This document shows positions 7,171-12,891 of a DNA stretch of 12,891 nt, piece by piece; position 1 is the first letter of the stretch, and every line of letters starts with the position of its first letter. The stretch is from Treponema sp. (lineage in GTDB: Bacteria > Spirochaetota > Spirochaetia > Treponematales > Treponemataceae). The stretch lies in the NCBI GenBank assembly GCA_017390125.1, contig JAFPCT010000186.1:1-12891 (forward strand). The letters run 5' to 3'. A program made the translations under genes and the position numbers. The notes under the pieces were generated by a model. That model was given only the letters and a program-made list of their open reading frames with translations. It had not been told where the DNA came from and made no database searches.

Positions 7171-9084
7171 ATGACGTTTGAAAAAAACTGGCAGTCAGGT
7201 ATTTATTCTGACGGGTCAAAGTATTTTGTTTCGAACCCTCTTCCTAAAAAAGGCGAGACGGTTACGATTGCTGTTCAGTTGTTGGAAAATTCACCGGTTA
7301 CAGGTGTGTTTTTAGCAGGAAAGCGTAATGGAACCATGATTCCGCAGAAAATGAAACCTGTTTCGGCAAAAAACGGTCTTGTTCGTTACGAAGTGTCAGT
7401 TCAGATTTTTGAAGACGAATTCAGCTACCAGTTTTTCATTTCGACGGCGGAAAAAATATTCTACTACAATCAGCTCGGACTTTACTCGCACCTTCAGAAT
7501 GAGGAGCATAATTTCAGGATCATTACTGACTATGTCCAGCCTGAATGGATAAAAAATGCCGTATTTTATCAGATTTTCCCGGAAAGGTTCTGCAACGGAG
7601 ATCCGTCGCTGAACGTAAAGGATGGCGAATACATGTTCGACGGATTTCCGGTAAAATTCATAAAGGACTGGAATTCTGTTCCGGAAGAATATGAAAAAGC
7701 CCGTTGCCTTGATTTCTACGGCGGCGATATTCCAGGCATAAAGCAGAAGATTCCATATCTAAAAAAACTTGGCGTTACGGCTCTGTACCTTAATCCTATT
7801 TTCTACGCCGCAACTGTGCATAAATATGACTGCCTTGACTATTTTCATGTTGACCCACATTTTGGCGGCGATGAAGCTCTGATTGAGCTTATTGAGGAGC
7901 TTCACAAGAACGGCATGAAAATCATTCTTGATGTCTCAATAAACCATACAGGAATCGCAAACCGTTGGTTCAACAGGGACGGAACCTTCTTCCCTAAATC
8001 TGAAGGAGCCTACAATAATCCGGATTCTGAAGAACGGGAATATTACTTTTTTTCTGAAGATGGAAAAAGCTATCATGCCTGGTTCAACGTGCAGACTTTG
8101 CCTACTTTGAATTATACAAGCCAAAAATTAAGGCAAAAGATATGGGGCGACAAGTCATCGCTTGTAAAGAAATGGCTCAGAAAACCTTTCTGTACGGACG
8201 GATGGCGCTTTGACGTCGCAGATGTAATGGCAAGAAATGACGCCGTTCAGCTTCATCACGAAATCTGGCCGGAAATAAGGAAAAGCATAAAAGAGGAAAA
8301 TAATCAGGCGTACATACTTGCGGAAGACTGGAGCGACAGTACGGAATTCCTGAACGGAAATGAATGGGATTCTCCGATGAACTATTTTGCTTCCTGCCGG
8401 CCGATAAGAGGTTTTTACGGCCAGACAGATTTTTTCCTTGCACATGACAAGGATCTTTCCTGCGTACCGGAAAAACTTTCTGCCGAAGACATTGCGGAAT
8501 GGATTTCTGCTTATTATGCCCGGCTTCCCTTTGTTATCCGGCAGAACCTTTTCAATCTGTTGGACAGTCATGACATTTCCCGCTTCCACAATGATCCGGC
8601 CATGTCTAAAGATGCAGTGCGCGGTGCTGTAATAATGACTTTTACCCTTCCGGGCTGTACAAATGTGTATTACGGCGATGAGGCTGAGATTGACGGACGA
8701 ATGCACAACAACGAAGGCTGCCGCTATCCTATGCCGTGGGACAAGGACATAGAAAATACGGCTGCCTACAGATTGTATTCTGCCCTCTGCCACATAAAGA
8801 CATCTGCAGAAGCATTCAAAGACGGCGGTTTCAAAGTTCTGTGGGATAAGGGCAATGTATTTGCCTTTGCCCGTTTTACTCCTGAAGAACTGTGGATTAC
8901 GGTTGCCAGTTCTGAAAAACAGGATGCAGATATTACGGTTCCTCTCCTTCAGTTTGGAAACAGTTTCGCCGCTGACGTGGCATTTGAGAAAGATGTACTT
9001 GGTGAGCAGGTTTCTGCTGAAATCAAAGACGGAATTCTGAAAATTTCTGTGCCTGCAGGAAAGGCATTCCTTTTCAGAATTTAG
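7171..9084 (+). CDS. GH13 family alpha-glycosidase (cyclomaltodextrinase / neopullulanase-like), cytoplasmic
   Basis: This 637-residue protein probably hydrolyses maltodextrins or related alpha-glucans inside the cell; no signal peptide is visible. Residues 1-120 form an N-terminal beta domain of the type found in cyclomaltodextrinases and neopullulanases. The (beta/alpha)8 barrel begins at NAVFYQIFPERFCNGD (129-144). The GH13 conserved regions are DVSINH (254-259), GWRFDVADV (344-352, nucleophile D348), ILAEDWSD (382-389, acid/base E385) and LLDSHDISRF (463-472, stabiliser D468), so the catalytic triad is complete. YYGDEAEIDG (500-509) and PMPWDK (520-525) follow as usual. The acid/base region reads AEDW, whereas many relatives have GEIWH or GEVWH. 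A C-terminal beta domain ends at the stop. It sits among unrelated housekeeping genes and appears to have its own promoter. Exact substrate cannot be read from the sequence. Confidence 0.9.
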   Translation: MTFEKNWQSGIYSDGSKYFVSNPLPKKGETVTIAVQLLENSPVTGVFLAGKRNGTMIPQKMKPVSAKNGLVRYEVSVQIFEDEFSYQFFISTAEKIFYYNQLGLYSHLQNEEHNFRIITDYVQPEWIKNAVFYQIFPERFCNGDPSLNVKDGEYMFDGFPVKFIKDWNSVPEEYEKARCLDFYGGDIPGIKQKIPYLKKLGVTALYLNPIFYAATVHKYDCLDYFHVDPHFGGDEALIELIEELHKNGMKIILDVSINHTGIANRWFNRDGTFFPKSEGAYNNPDSEEREYYFFSEDGKSYHAWFNVQTLPTLNYTSQKLRQKIWGDKSSLVKKWLRKPFCTDGWRFDVADVMARNDAVQLHHEIWPEIRKSIKEENNQAYILAEDWSDSTEFLNGNEWDSPMNYFASCRPIRGFYGQTDFFLAHDKDLSCVPEKLSAEDIAEWISAYYARLPFVIRQNLFNLLDSHDISRFHNDPAMSKDAVRGAVIMTFTLPGCTNVYYGDEAEIDGRMHNNEGCRYPMPWDKDIENTAAYRLYSALCHIKTSAEAFKDGGFKVLWDKGNVFAFARFTPEELWITVASSEKQDADITVPLLQFGNSFAADVAFEKDVLGEQVSAEIKDGILKISVPAGKAFLFRI

Positions 9085-9101
9085 TTTCAGTCCGGGATTT
9101 G

Positions 9102-9130
9102 TTGTATAAAAGGCGCAATTCTTCTATAAT
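9102..9130 (+). promoter_or_regulatory. putative promoter of gatCA, leaderless type
   Basis: TTGTAT (9102-9107) and a perfect TATAAT (9125-9130) are separated by 17 bases in the 52-base gap between the GH13 gene and gatC. With normal geometry the transcription start is 9137, exactly the A of the gatC ATG. No Shine-Dalgarno sequence is present before the ATG. This is the clearest promoter in the window. Confidence 0.6.
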
Positions 9131-9136
9131 AGAACT

Positions 9137-9445
9137 ATGAGTACTCACAAACAGATTGACGGGGAGACATTGAACAATCTCCTTTACCTTTCGCGACTTT
9201 CTCCGGAAAGCACGGACATTGAAACTTTGAAAAAGCAGGCAAATGAAATTGTCGGCTACTTTGAAATTCTTTCTAAATACGATGACAGCGAAAATCCTTA
9301 CGATGCATATCCTTCAACAACTGCCGAAGCATTGCGCGACGATTCAGTTGTTCCGGGATTGGACATTTCAGACGTAAAAAAAGTAACTGAGGAATTCATG
9401 GACGGCTACTTCCAGGTACCGAAGGTTCTTGGAGCAGGGGCATAA
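9137..9445 (+). CDS. gatC: Asp-tRNA(Asn)/Glu-tRNA(Gln) amidotransferase subunit C
   Basis: GatC is the small subunit that clamps GatA and GatB together in the enzyme converting Glu-tRNA(Gln) to Gln-tRNA(Gln) (and Asp-tRNA(Asn) to Asn-tRNA(Asn)). The 102-residue length is normal. Family features visible are an N-terminal helix with LLYLSRLSPES (15-25), a helix ending in the EIVGYFEILSKYDD segment, the conserved LRDDSVVPG (66-74) and the C-terminal GYFQVPKVLG (90-99), matching the usual F-x-VP ending. The start at 9137 is the first in-frame ATG, placed 6 bases after a TATAAT box without a ribosome site. gatA follows after 2 bases, so the two are co-transcribed. Confidence 0.93.
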   Translation: MSTHKQIDGETLNNLLYLSRLSPESTDIETLKKQANEIVGYFEILSKYDDSENPYDAYPSTTAEALRDDSVVPGLDISDVKKVTEEFMDGYFQVPKVLGAGA

Positions 9446-9447
9446 TT

Positions 9448-10944
9448 ATGGAAAATACAATCAAAGAAGTTCGCGAACTGTTGAAATCTGGCAAGACAAC
9501 CAGCGTTGAACTTGTAAAAAAATCAATTGAAACTTTTGAAGCTGATAAAAAAACTGAAAAGCCGTTGAATGCCTTTCTTGAGCTTTATGAAGATGCGCTG
9601 ACAAAAGCTGCGGCCGCTGACGCTGAAATCAAGGCTGCCCGCGATGCAGGCTCTCTGGACGCTCTTTTTGAAGAAAAACCGCTTCTCGGACTTCCTTTTG
9701 CAAATAAGGACAATATTTCTTCAAAAGGTCACAAGCTTACATGCGGTTCAAAAATTCTTGAAGGTTATGTTGCCCCTTACAATGCGACTGTAATTGACCG
9801 CCTTGAAAAAGCAGGTGCAATTCCTTTGGGACGCTGCAATCAGGATGAATTCGCAATGGGTTCCTCAACTGAATATTCTTCTTACGGTGCAACCCGCAAT
9901 CCTATAAACCGCGAATATGTTTCCGGCGGTTCTTCAGGCGGTTCTGCCGCAGCTGTAAGCGCAAACCAGGCTCTTTTTTCAATCGGTACAGAAACTGGTG
10001 GTTCCGTACGCCTTCCTGCAAGCTACTGCGGAATTTACGGACTTAAGCCGACTTATGGTGTTTTGAGCCGCTGGGGTGTTGTTGCCTACGGTTCTTCACT
10101 GGATCAGGTTGGTATCATGGGACACACTCCAAGTGACATTGCGGAGCCTCTTCGTGCTATGGCCGGCGTTGACTTTTACGACGATACAAGCGCAGATCTG
10201 CCTGACACTGAAAGCCTTAAGGATCTCAAGCCTTATGCAGATATGTCTTCTCTTAAAATTGCGATTCCAAAGCAGTTTTTGCAGACAAAAGGTCTTGATT
10301 CCGACGTAAAGGCTTCTTTTGATGAAACACGTGCATGGTTTGAATCAAAAGGTGCAAAGATTGATGAGGTTGACCTTCCTGTTCTTGATGCATCAATTGC
10401 CTCTTACTATGTAATTGCCTTGAGCGAGGCAGCCTCTAACTTGAGCCGTTTTGACGGAATCCGTTACGGAAGCCGGGTTGACAACGGCAACGGCTACGAT
10501 GAGCTTTATGTTGATACTCGAAGTGCTGGTTTTGGACCTGAGGTAAAACGTCGAATTGTAATCGGAAATTATGTTCTTTCAGAGCAGTTTTCCGGAGATA
10601 CATATAAAAAAGGCATGACTGTTCGTGCCCGAATTCAGCGCGAGATGGCAAAACTTTTTGAAAGCTATGACATCGTTCTTGCGCCTACATGTCCTACTCC
10701 TGCATTCAAGCTTGGTCAGAAGGTTGACGATCCTCTTGAAATGTACCTGAGTGATATGTATACGGTTTTCGTAAACCTTGCCCGCATTCCTTCTGTGAAT
10801 GTTCCTGCCGGAAAAGCTGGAAATACAGACAATATGCCGATCGGCATGCAGTTTGCTGGTCCTATGTTCAGCGAAGCAAAATTGCTTCAGATTGCCCAGG
10901 TTTGGGAAGATGACCACAAAGGTTGCGGCGTGCCGATAAAATAA
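9448..10944 (+). CDS. gatA: Asp-tRNA(Asn)/Glu-tRNA(Gln) amidotransferase subunit A
   Basis: GatA is the glutaminase subunit that releases ammonia from glutamine for tRNA-dependent amidation. The 498-residue protein is an amidase-signature enzyme with a complete Ser-cisSer-Lys triad: K87 in PFANKDNIS (83-91), S162 in GGSSGGSAAA (160-169) and S186 in TETGGSVRLPASYCG (181-195). The spacing of the three (75 and 24 residues) equals that of S. aureus GatA. GatA-type flanks GLPFANKDNI and GLKPTYGVLSRWG are present, arguing against a generic amidase. AGGGG at 9436-9440, inside the end of gatC, is a good ribosome site for the ATG at 9448. gatB does not follow; the next gene converges from the other strand after 23 bases, so GatB must be encoded elsewhere. 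Confidence 0.97.
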   Translation: MENTIKEVRELLKSGKTTSVELVKKSIETFEADKKTEKPLNAFLELYEDALTKAAAADAEIKAARDAGSLDALFEEKPLLGLPFANKDNISSKGHKLTCGSKILEGYVAPYNATVIDRLEKAGAIPLGRCNQDEFAMGSSTEYSSYGATRNPINREYVSGGSSGGSAAAVSANQALFSIGTETGGSVRLPASYCGIYGLKPTYGVLSRWGVVAYGSSLDQVGIMGHTPSDIAEPLRAMAGVDFYDDTSADLPDTESLKDLKPYADMSSLKIAIPKQFLQTKGLDSDVKASFDETRAWFESKGAKIDEVDLPVLDASIASYYVIALSEAASNLSRFDGIRYGSRVDNGNGYDELYVDTRSAGFGPEVKRRIVIGNYVLSEQFSGDTYKKGMTVRARIQREMAKLFESYDIVLAPTCPTPAFKLGQKVDDPLEMYLSDMYTVFVNLARIPSVNVPAGKAGNTDNMPIGMQFAGPMFSEAKLLQIAQVWEDDHKGCGVPIK

Positions 10945-10958
10945 AATGCAGATTTTAT
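10941..10958. terminator. small AT-only hairpin between convergent genes, possible bidirectional terminator
   Basis: ATAAAAT (10941-10947), loop GCAG, ATTTTAT (10952-10958) is a perfect 7-base inverted repeat covering the gatA stop and the short gap to the convergent phosphatase gene. The stem is all A-T and no long T run follows, so it is a weak candidate. A wider 6-base pair, TGCCGA (10931-10936) with TCGGCA (10979-10984), brackets it. Confidence 0.25.
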
Positions 10959-10967
10959 GTTCCTGAT

Positions 10968-11720
10968 TTAATCCCGTTTCGGCAAAATCAAAATGTATGA
11001 AAGGTTGTCCGTAATCATCTCATCCGGGAGGTATTTCAGGGTCTCGTCGGACCACTCTACGACATTCCCCGTTTCGCTGTCGATTACGAAGCGATAGAGG
11101 CAACAGTTGTAGGTTTTCTGGCGGGGGAAGTCTGCCTGGCGGCGGTTCATTTCTCGGATGAAAGAAGGCATAAGGCCTCCGTGGGCAACGATGAATGAAT
11201 CTCCGGCAGTATTTTTTACCAGGTCTTCAATAAGGCTTTCTGTCCGCTGGTCAGTCTGTTCTTCTTTTTCGTTTTCAAGACGCCACGGGAATTTTGTTCC
11301 CCAGGGAATCTTTACTTTCGGGAAGTTTTCGCGGATTTCTTTTTTGGTAATGCATTTTTTAGTTCTGCCTACCTTTCCGGAACTGTTCTTTCTGCCTACA
11401 ATTTCCTGAGCCCTAGGTTCAAGGATCATGGGAAGTTCCGGCGGAAGCTCGCTTGCGGCAAAAGTGGCCGTCTGCAAAGTCCGGTAGTAGGGCGAAACAT
11501 AGATCGTTCCGTTAAAGCCCAGGGAAGCAAGGTGTTTTCCCAAAAGGTGAGCCTGCTGCTCTCCCTTCGGCATGAGGGCGTCTTCATCACAGAATTTGAA
11601 CTTTTTCTGGTATTTTGGGTCGCCCCTCTGACCGTGTCTTGTAATATAAATTGTCTTTGTTTCTGCAAATAAGGCTATTGCGGCAAAAAACAGCGCCGCA
11701 GCAAGAATGTGTTTTTTCAT
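10968..11720 (-). CDS. Secreted histidine phosphatase superfamily protein (phosphoglycerate mutase-like)
   Basis: This 250-residue protein has a signal peptide (MKKHILAAALFFAAIALFA, cleavage likely after A19), so it acts outside the cytoplasm. The mature part begins at once with the catalytic signature TRHGQR (27-32; H29 is the phosphorylated residue, R28 its partner). It then shows SPYYRTLQTA (76-85, R80), an acidic residue near E101/E106 in LEPRAQE, and VAHGG (178-182, H180). These are the four arginine/histidine positions of the branch-1 histidine phosphatases, so an active phosphatase is expected; the substrate is not evident. A Lys/Arg-rich insert (about 110-130) follows the acidic residue. 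It converges on gatA. No Shine-Dalgarno site precedes the ATG; a TAGAAT box lies 6 bases upstream. Confidence 0.85.
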   Translation of the reverse strand: MKKHILAAALFFAAIALFAETKTIYITRHGQRGDPKYQKKFKFCDEDALMPKGEQQAHLLGKHLASLGFNGTIYVSPYYRTLQTATFAASELPPELPMILEPRAQEIVGRKNSSGKVGRTKKCITKKEIRENFPKVKIPWGTKFPWRLENEKEEQTDQRTESLIEDLVKNTAGDSFIVAHGGLMPSFIREMNRRQADFPRQKTYNCCLYRFVIDSETGNVVEWSDETLKYLPDEMITDNLSYILILPKRD

Positions 11721-11726
11721 GATTTA

Positions 11727-11755
11727 ATTCTATCACTTAATCAGGATTTTTACAT
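11727..11755 (-). promoter_or_regulatory. putative promoter of the histidine phosphatase gene, leaderless type
   Basis: Read on the minus strand, TAGAAT (11732 to 11727) ends 6 bases before the ATG at 11720, so the predicted +1 is the start codon. The -35 side is weak: ATGTAA at 17 bases or TGTAAA at 16 bases, overlapping the stop of the upstream gene remnant. No ribosome site is visible. Confidence 0.35.
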
Positions 11756-11917
11756 CAGATGCCTGCTGATGTCCTTTAGTTTTTCCTTCATCCTGTTTAG
11801 TTTTGGCTGCATTTCTGCAATTGCAGTTTTATTGTTGTCCGCCTCTACATAAAGGGCCTATGCCTGAACATTGACCGGCGAATAAACGGACTCGTAGGAG
11901 AAAAATTCATCCATATT
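11750..11917 (-). pseudogene. C-terminal remnant of an unidentified gene with an in-frame TAG
   Basis: On the minus strand one frame runs from about 11917 to a TAA at 11750-11752 and looks like real protein apart from a single TAG at 11858-11860. Before the TAG it reads MDEFFSYESVYSPVNVQA; after it, 35 residues include ALYVEADNNK and a charged helix ending LKDISRHLM. Both halves share the frame, and one C-to-T change (CAG to TAG) would create the stop. An upstream TGA at 11918-11920 closes the frame at the point where the AT-rich block begins. Base composition matches the housekeeping part of the window. I do not recognise the family. Alternatives are a very short real ORF or chance. Confidence 0.45.
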
Positions 11918-12072
11918 TCATATAAGTCGGAATTGACAGTAGTCAAAGATAATTTTATTTCAAATTCAGTTCCTTCGAATTCTTTTTTTAATGAATTATT
12001 CAATAGGGAATTCAAGTTATTAAAAAAATCTGAAGATTTCGATGCTTTTTCCAAGTAGTCTATATTAATCAT
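11845..12072 (-). CDS. Small protein of unknown function, probably truncated at its C-terminus
   Basis: This is a 75-residue protein if started at the ATG at 12072; an ATG at 12093 (82 residues) overlaps the kinase stop. I prefer 12072 because AAGGA lies 7 bases upstream. Residues 1-54 are Asn/Lys/Ser-rich and typical of AT-rich DNA (MINIDYLEKASKSSDFFNN at the start, later FEIKLSLTTVNSDLYEIW). The last 20 or so residues (NFSPTSPFIRRSMFRHRPFM) differ in character and are read out of frame through the remnant at 11750-11917. I infer that the gene was cut by a recombination junction near 11905-11920 and the tail is not native. It directly follows the kinase-like gene, suggesting a two-gene unit. 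No known domain was recognised. Confidence 0.5.
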   Translation of the reverse strand: MINIDYLEKASKSSDFFNNLNSLLNNSLKKEFEGTEFEIKLSLTTVNSDLYEIWMNFSPTSPFIRRSMFRHRPFM

Positions 12073-12082
12073 TTTATTTTCC

Positions 12083-12679
12083 TTAATTTTCATCTAAAAT
12101 CCACTTTTTTATTTTTAAGCGGTCTTCAACTTCATTGTTTTCAAGATATAAGATATTAGAATCGTTCTTATATTTTGAGAAATTATCATGAAGTAGTGAG
12201 ACAAATTCTATTCTGTCCTCGGCATTGAAGATTTCTTTTCTTTCTGGACGTTCGTCATTTTCAAAGCGCTTTTTTAACCGTTTCATTATTATTTCTACAG
12301 GAGGATTTAAAATAACTGTCTGTGGCAAATCTACATAACTATCTTTTATTTTATTTATAATATTGAATTCCTTGTCAGAAATTTTTCCTAATTGATAATA
12401 AGTTTCTACATATGCAAAAGAATCATAGACACTTCTGCTTACTAAAATTGTTTTATTATTTTTAACTTTTGATGCCGCATAATTTTGCACATATATTCGA
12501 TGATATAATCTTAATAGACAACGCTCAAAATCGGACATAATCTTTATAGTTTTAAAATTTTCCAAAAAGTTTATGTCAAAATCATTCTCCAATAAAAAAG
12601 TATTTTCTCGTATTAAATTAGATATAAGCGTAGTTTTTCCACTACCATGCGGTCCTGAATAAAAAACTAAGTTTTTCAT
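12083..12679 (-). CDS. P-loop kinase-like protein (deoxynucleoside/thymidylate kinase-like), substrate unknown
   Basis: This 198-residue protein begins with a Walker A loop, YSGPHGSGKTT (7-17), right at the N-terminus, as in small-molecule kinases. LVSRSVYDSFAYV (79-91) occupies the place of the DRS/ERS motif of deoxynucleoside kinases. A basic segment with RLKKRFENDERPER (134-147) resembles an arginine-rich lid. The central PQTVILNPP (119-127) fits the strand before the lid. Together these suggest phosphoryl transfer to a nucleoside or other small molecule, but a generic AAA-type NTPase remains possible. Unlike host-type first genes here it has a standard ribosome site, GGAG, seven bases before the ATG. 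The gene is strongly AT-rich, which suggests horizontal transfer. It overlaps or nearly abuts the small gene downstream. Possible -10 hexamers TAAAGT or TAAAAT lie at 12704-12714, without a convincing -35. Confidence 0.75.
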   Translation of the reverse strand: MKNLVFYSGPHGSGKTTLISNLIRENTFLLENDFDINFLENFKTIKIMSDFERCLLRLYHRIYVQNYAASKVKNNKTILVSRSVYDSFAYVETYYQLGKISDKEFNIINKIKDSYVDLPQTVILNPPVEIIMKRLKKRFENDERPERKEIFNAEDRIEFVSLLHDNFSKYKNDSNILYLENNEVEDRLKIKKWILDEN

Positions 12680-12767
12680 TTACTTCTCCAACGTCTAAAA
12701 TTAATTTTACTTTATCCTAATAATTTTTATTTCGTAAACTACAAAAAACAGATTTAACTAAGTTAAT
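12680..12767. other. AT-rich intergenic leader of the kinase-like gene
   Basis: This 88-base stretch lies between the terminator-like hairpin and the kinase start. On the minus strand it holds the GGAG ribosome site near the ATG, weak -10 candidates at 12704-12714, and the palindrome at 12754-12766. No RNA gene or longer conserved structure is visible. Confidence 0.5.
12754..12766. repeat. palindrome TTAACT-A-AGTTAA, operator-like
   Basis: A 6-base perfect palindrome with one central base lies about 75 bases upstream of the kinase start. Its half, TTAACYAAGT, recurs at 12774-12783 (with A for the first T) about 20 bases away and again, inverted, at 12798-12807. The two outer copies also form the terminator-like stem. 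The set could be binding sites for a regulator, or by-products of the hairpin and AT-rich sequence. Confidence 0.3.
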
Positions 12768-12806
12768 AAAAAAATAACCAAGTTATTTAATGTTTGTACT
12801 TGGTTA
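12768..12806 (-). terminator. probable intrinsic terminator of the gene entering from the right edge
   Basis: Read on the minus strand, TAACCAAGT (12806-12798), a 14-base loop, and ACTTGGTTA (12783-12775) form a perfect 9-base stem, followed at once by seven T residues (12774-12768). It starts one base after the stop codon of the partial minus-strand frame at 12808. The stem has only three G-C pairs, so it is of moderate strength. On the plus strand no T run follows, so it points to minus-strand transcription. Confidence 0.6.
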
Positions 12807-12807
12807 A

Positions 12808-12891
12808 TTATAAATTTTCATTTATCTTTTTTATATGAGAGTTGATAAAAAAAGTTTTATATGAACGATTAATGATTTTTTTTGTGGCTAC
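12808..12891 (-). CDS. C-terminal 27 codons of an unidentified minus-strand gene (continues beyond window)
   Basis: On the minus strand the frame starting at the window edge is open for 27 codons and ends in TAA at 12808-12810. Its product would end with segments such as KKIINRSYKTFF and HIKKINENL. The stop is followed within two bases by a terminator-like hairpin with a T run, which is why I think it is a real gene end. The fragment is too short and too AT-rich to identify. Chance openness cannot be ruled out. Confidence 0.45.
   Translation of the reverse strand, partial: VATKKIINRSYKTFFINSHIKKINENL

Noticed and set aside
8155..8793. Minus-strand open frame of 212 codons opposite the GH13 gene
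   Set aside because: Covers the catalytic core of a certain GH13 gene and shows no recognisable motif; a codon-bias shadow.
9085..9136. Terminator between the GH13 gene and gatC
   Set aside because: No stable inverted repeat followed by a T run is present; only the gatC promoter is supported.
12832..12864. Plus-strand ATG with short frames at the right edge
   Set aside because: Frame closes after nine codons and the region is better explained by a minus-strand gene end.
1..12891. CRISPR array, tRNA, rRNA or insertion-sequence ends
   Set aside because: No regularly spaced repeats, cloverleaf-like sequence, rRNA stretches, transposase or terminal inverted repeats were seen on reading both strands.

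Overview
The window looks like a chromosomal segment from a Treponema-like spirochaete. This is an inference from the ftsH / lolA-like / rodZ-like / rimO order, protein style and moderate GC; no rRNA or other decisive taxonomic marker is present. Bases 1-10944 are a dense plus-strand run of housekeeping genes. They comprise the 3' part of ftsH (membrane AAA protease), a secreted LolA-like protein, a RodZ-like membrane HTH protein, rimO (S12 methylthiotransferase, TTG start), a UvrD/PcrA helicase, a cytoplasmic GH13 glycosidase, and gatC-gatA of the tRNA amidotransferase. gatB is not in the window.

Convergent to gatA, on the minus strand, lies a secreted histidine phosphatase (10968-11720). 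Upstream of it the sequence changes character. There is first a small gene remnant with an in-frame TAG (about 11750-11917). Next comes a visibly AT-rich block (about 11915-12891; hand-counted 60-base lines are 20-27% GC against 40-43% in the housekeeping part). That block holds a minus-strand P-loop kinase-like gene, an overlapping small gene whose 3' end reads out of frame into the remnant, a probable intrinsic terminator, and the last codons of another minus-strand gene that leaves the window. It reads as horizontally acquired DNA whose left edge has recombined into an older degraded gene.

The most interesting regulatory pattern is that four host-type genes (lolA-like, GH13, gatC, histidine phosphatase) have no Shine-Dalgarno sequence. 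Each has a sigma70-type -10 hexamer ending only 6-7 bases before the ATG, so the predicted transcription start is the start codon itself (leaderless mRNA). In contrast, rodZ, pcrA and gatA, which sit inside transcription units, have clear GGAG/GGGAG/AGGGG sites, and rimO overlaps rodZ. The AT-rich kinase gene also has a normal GGAG site. No tRNA, rRNA, CRISPR array, insertion sequence or origin was seen.
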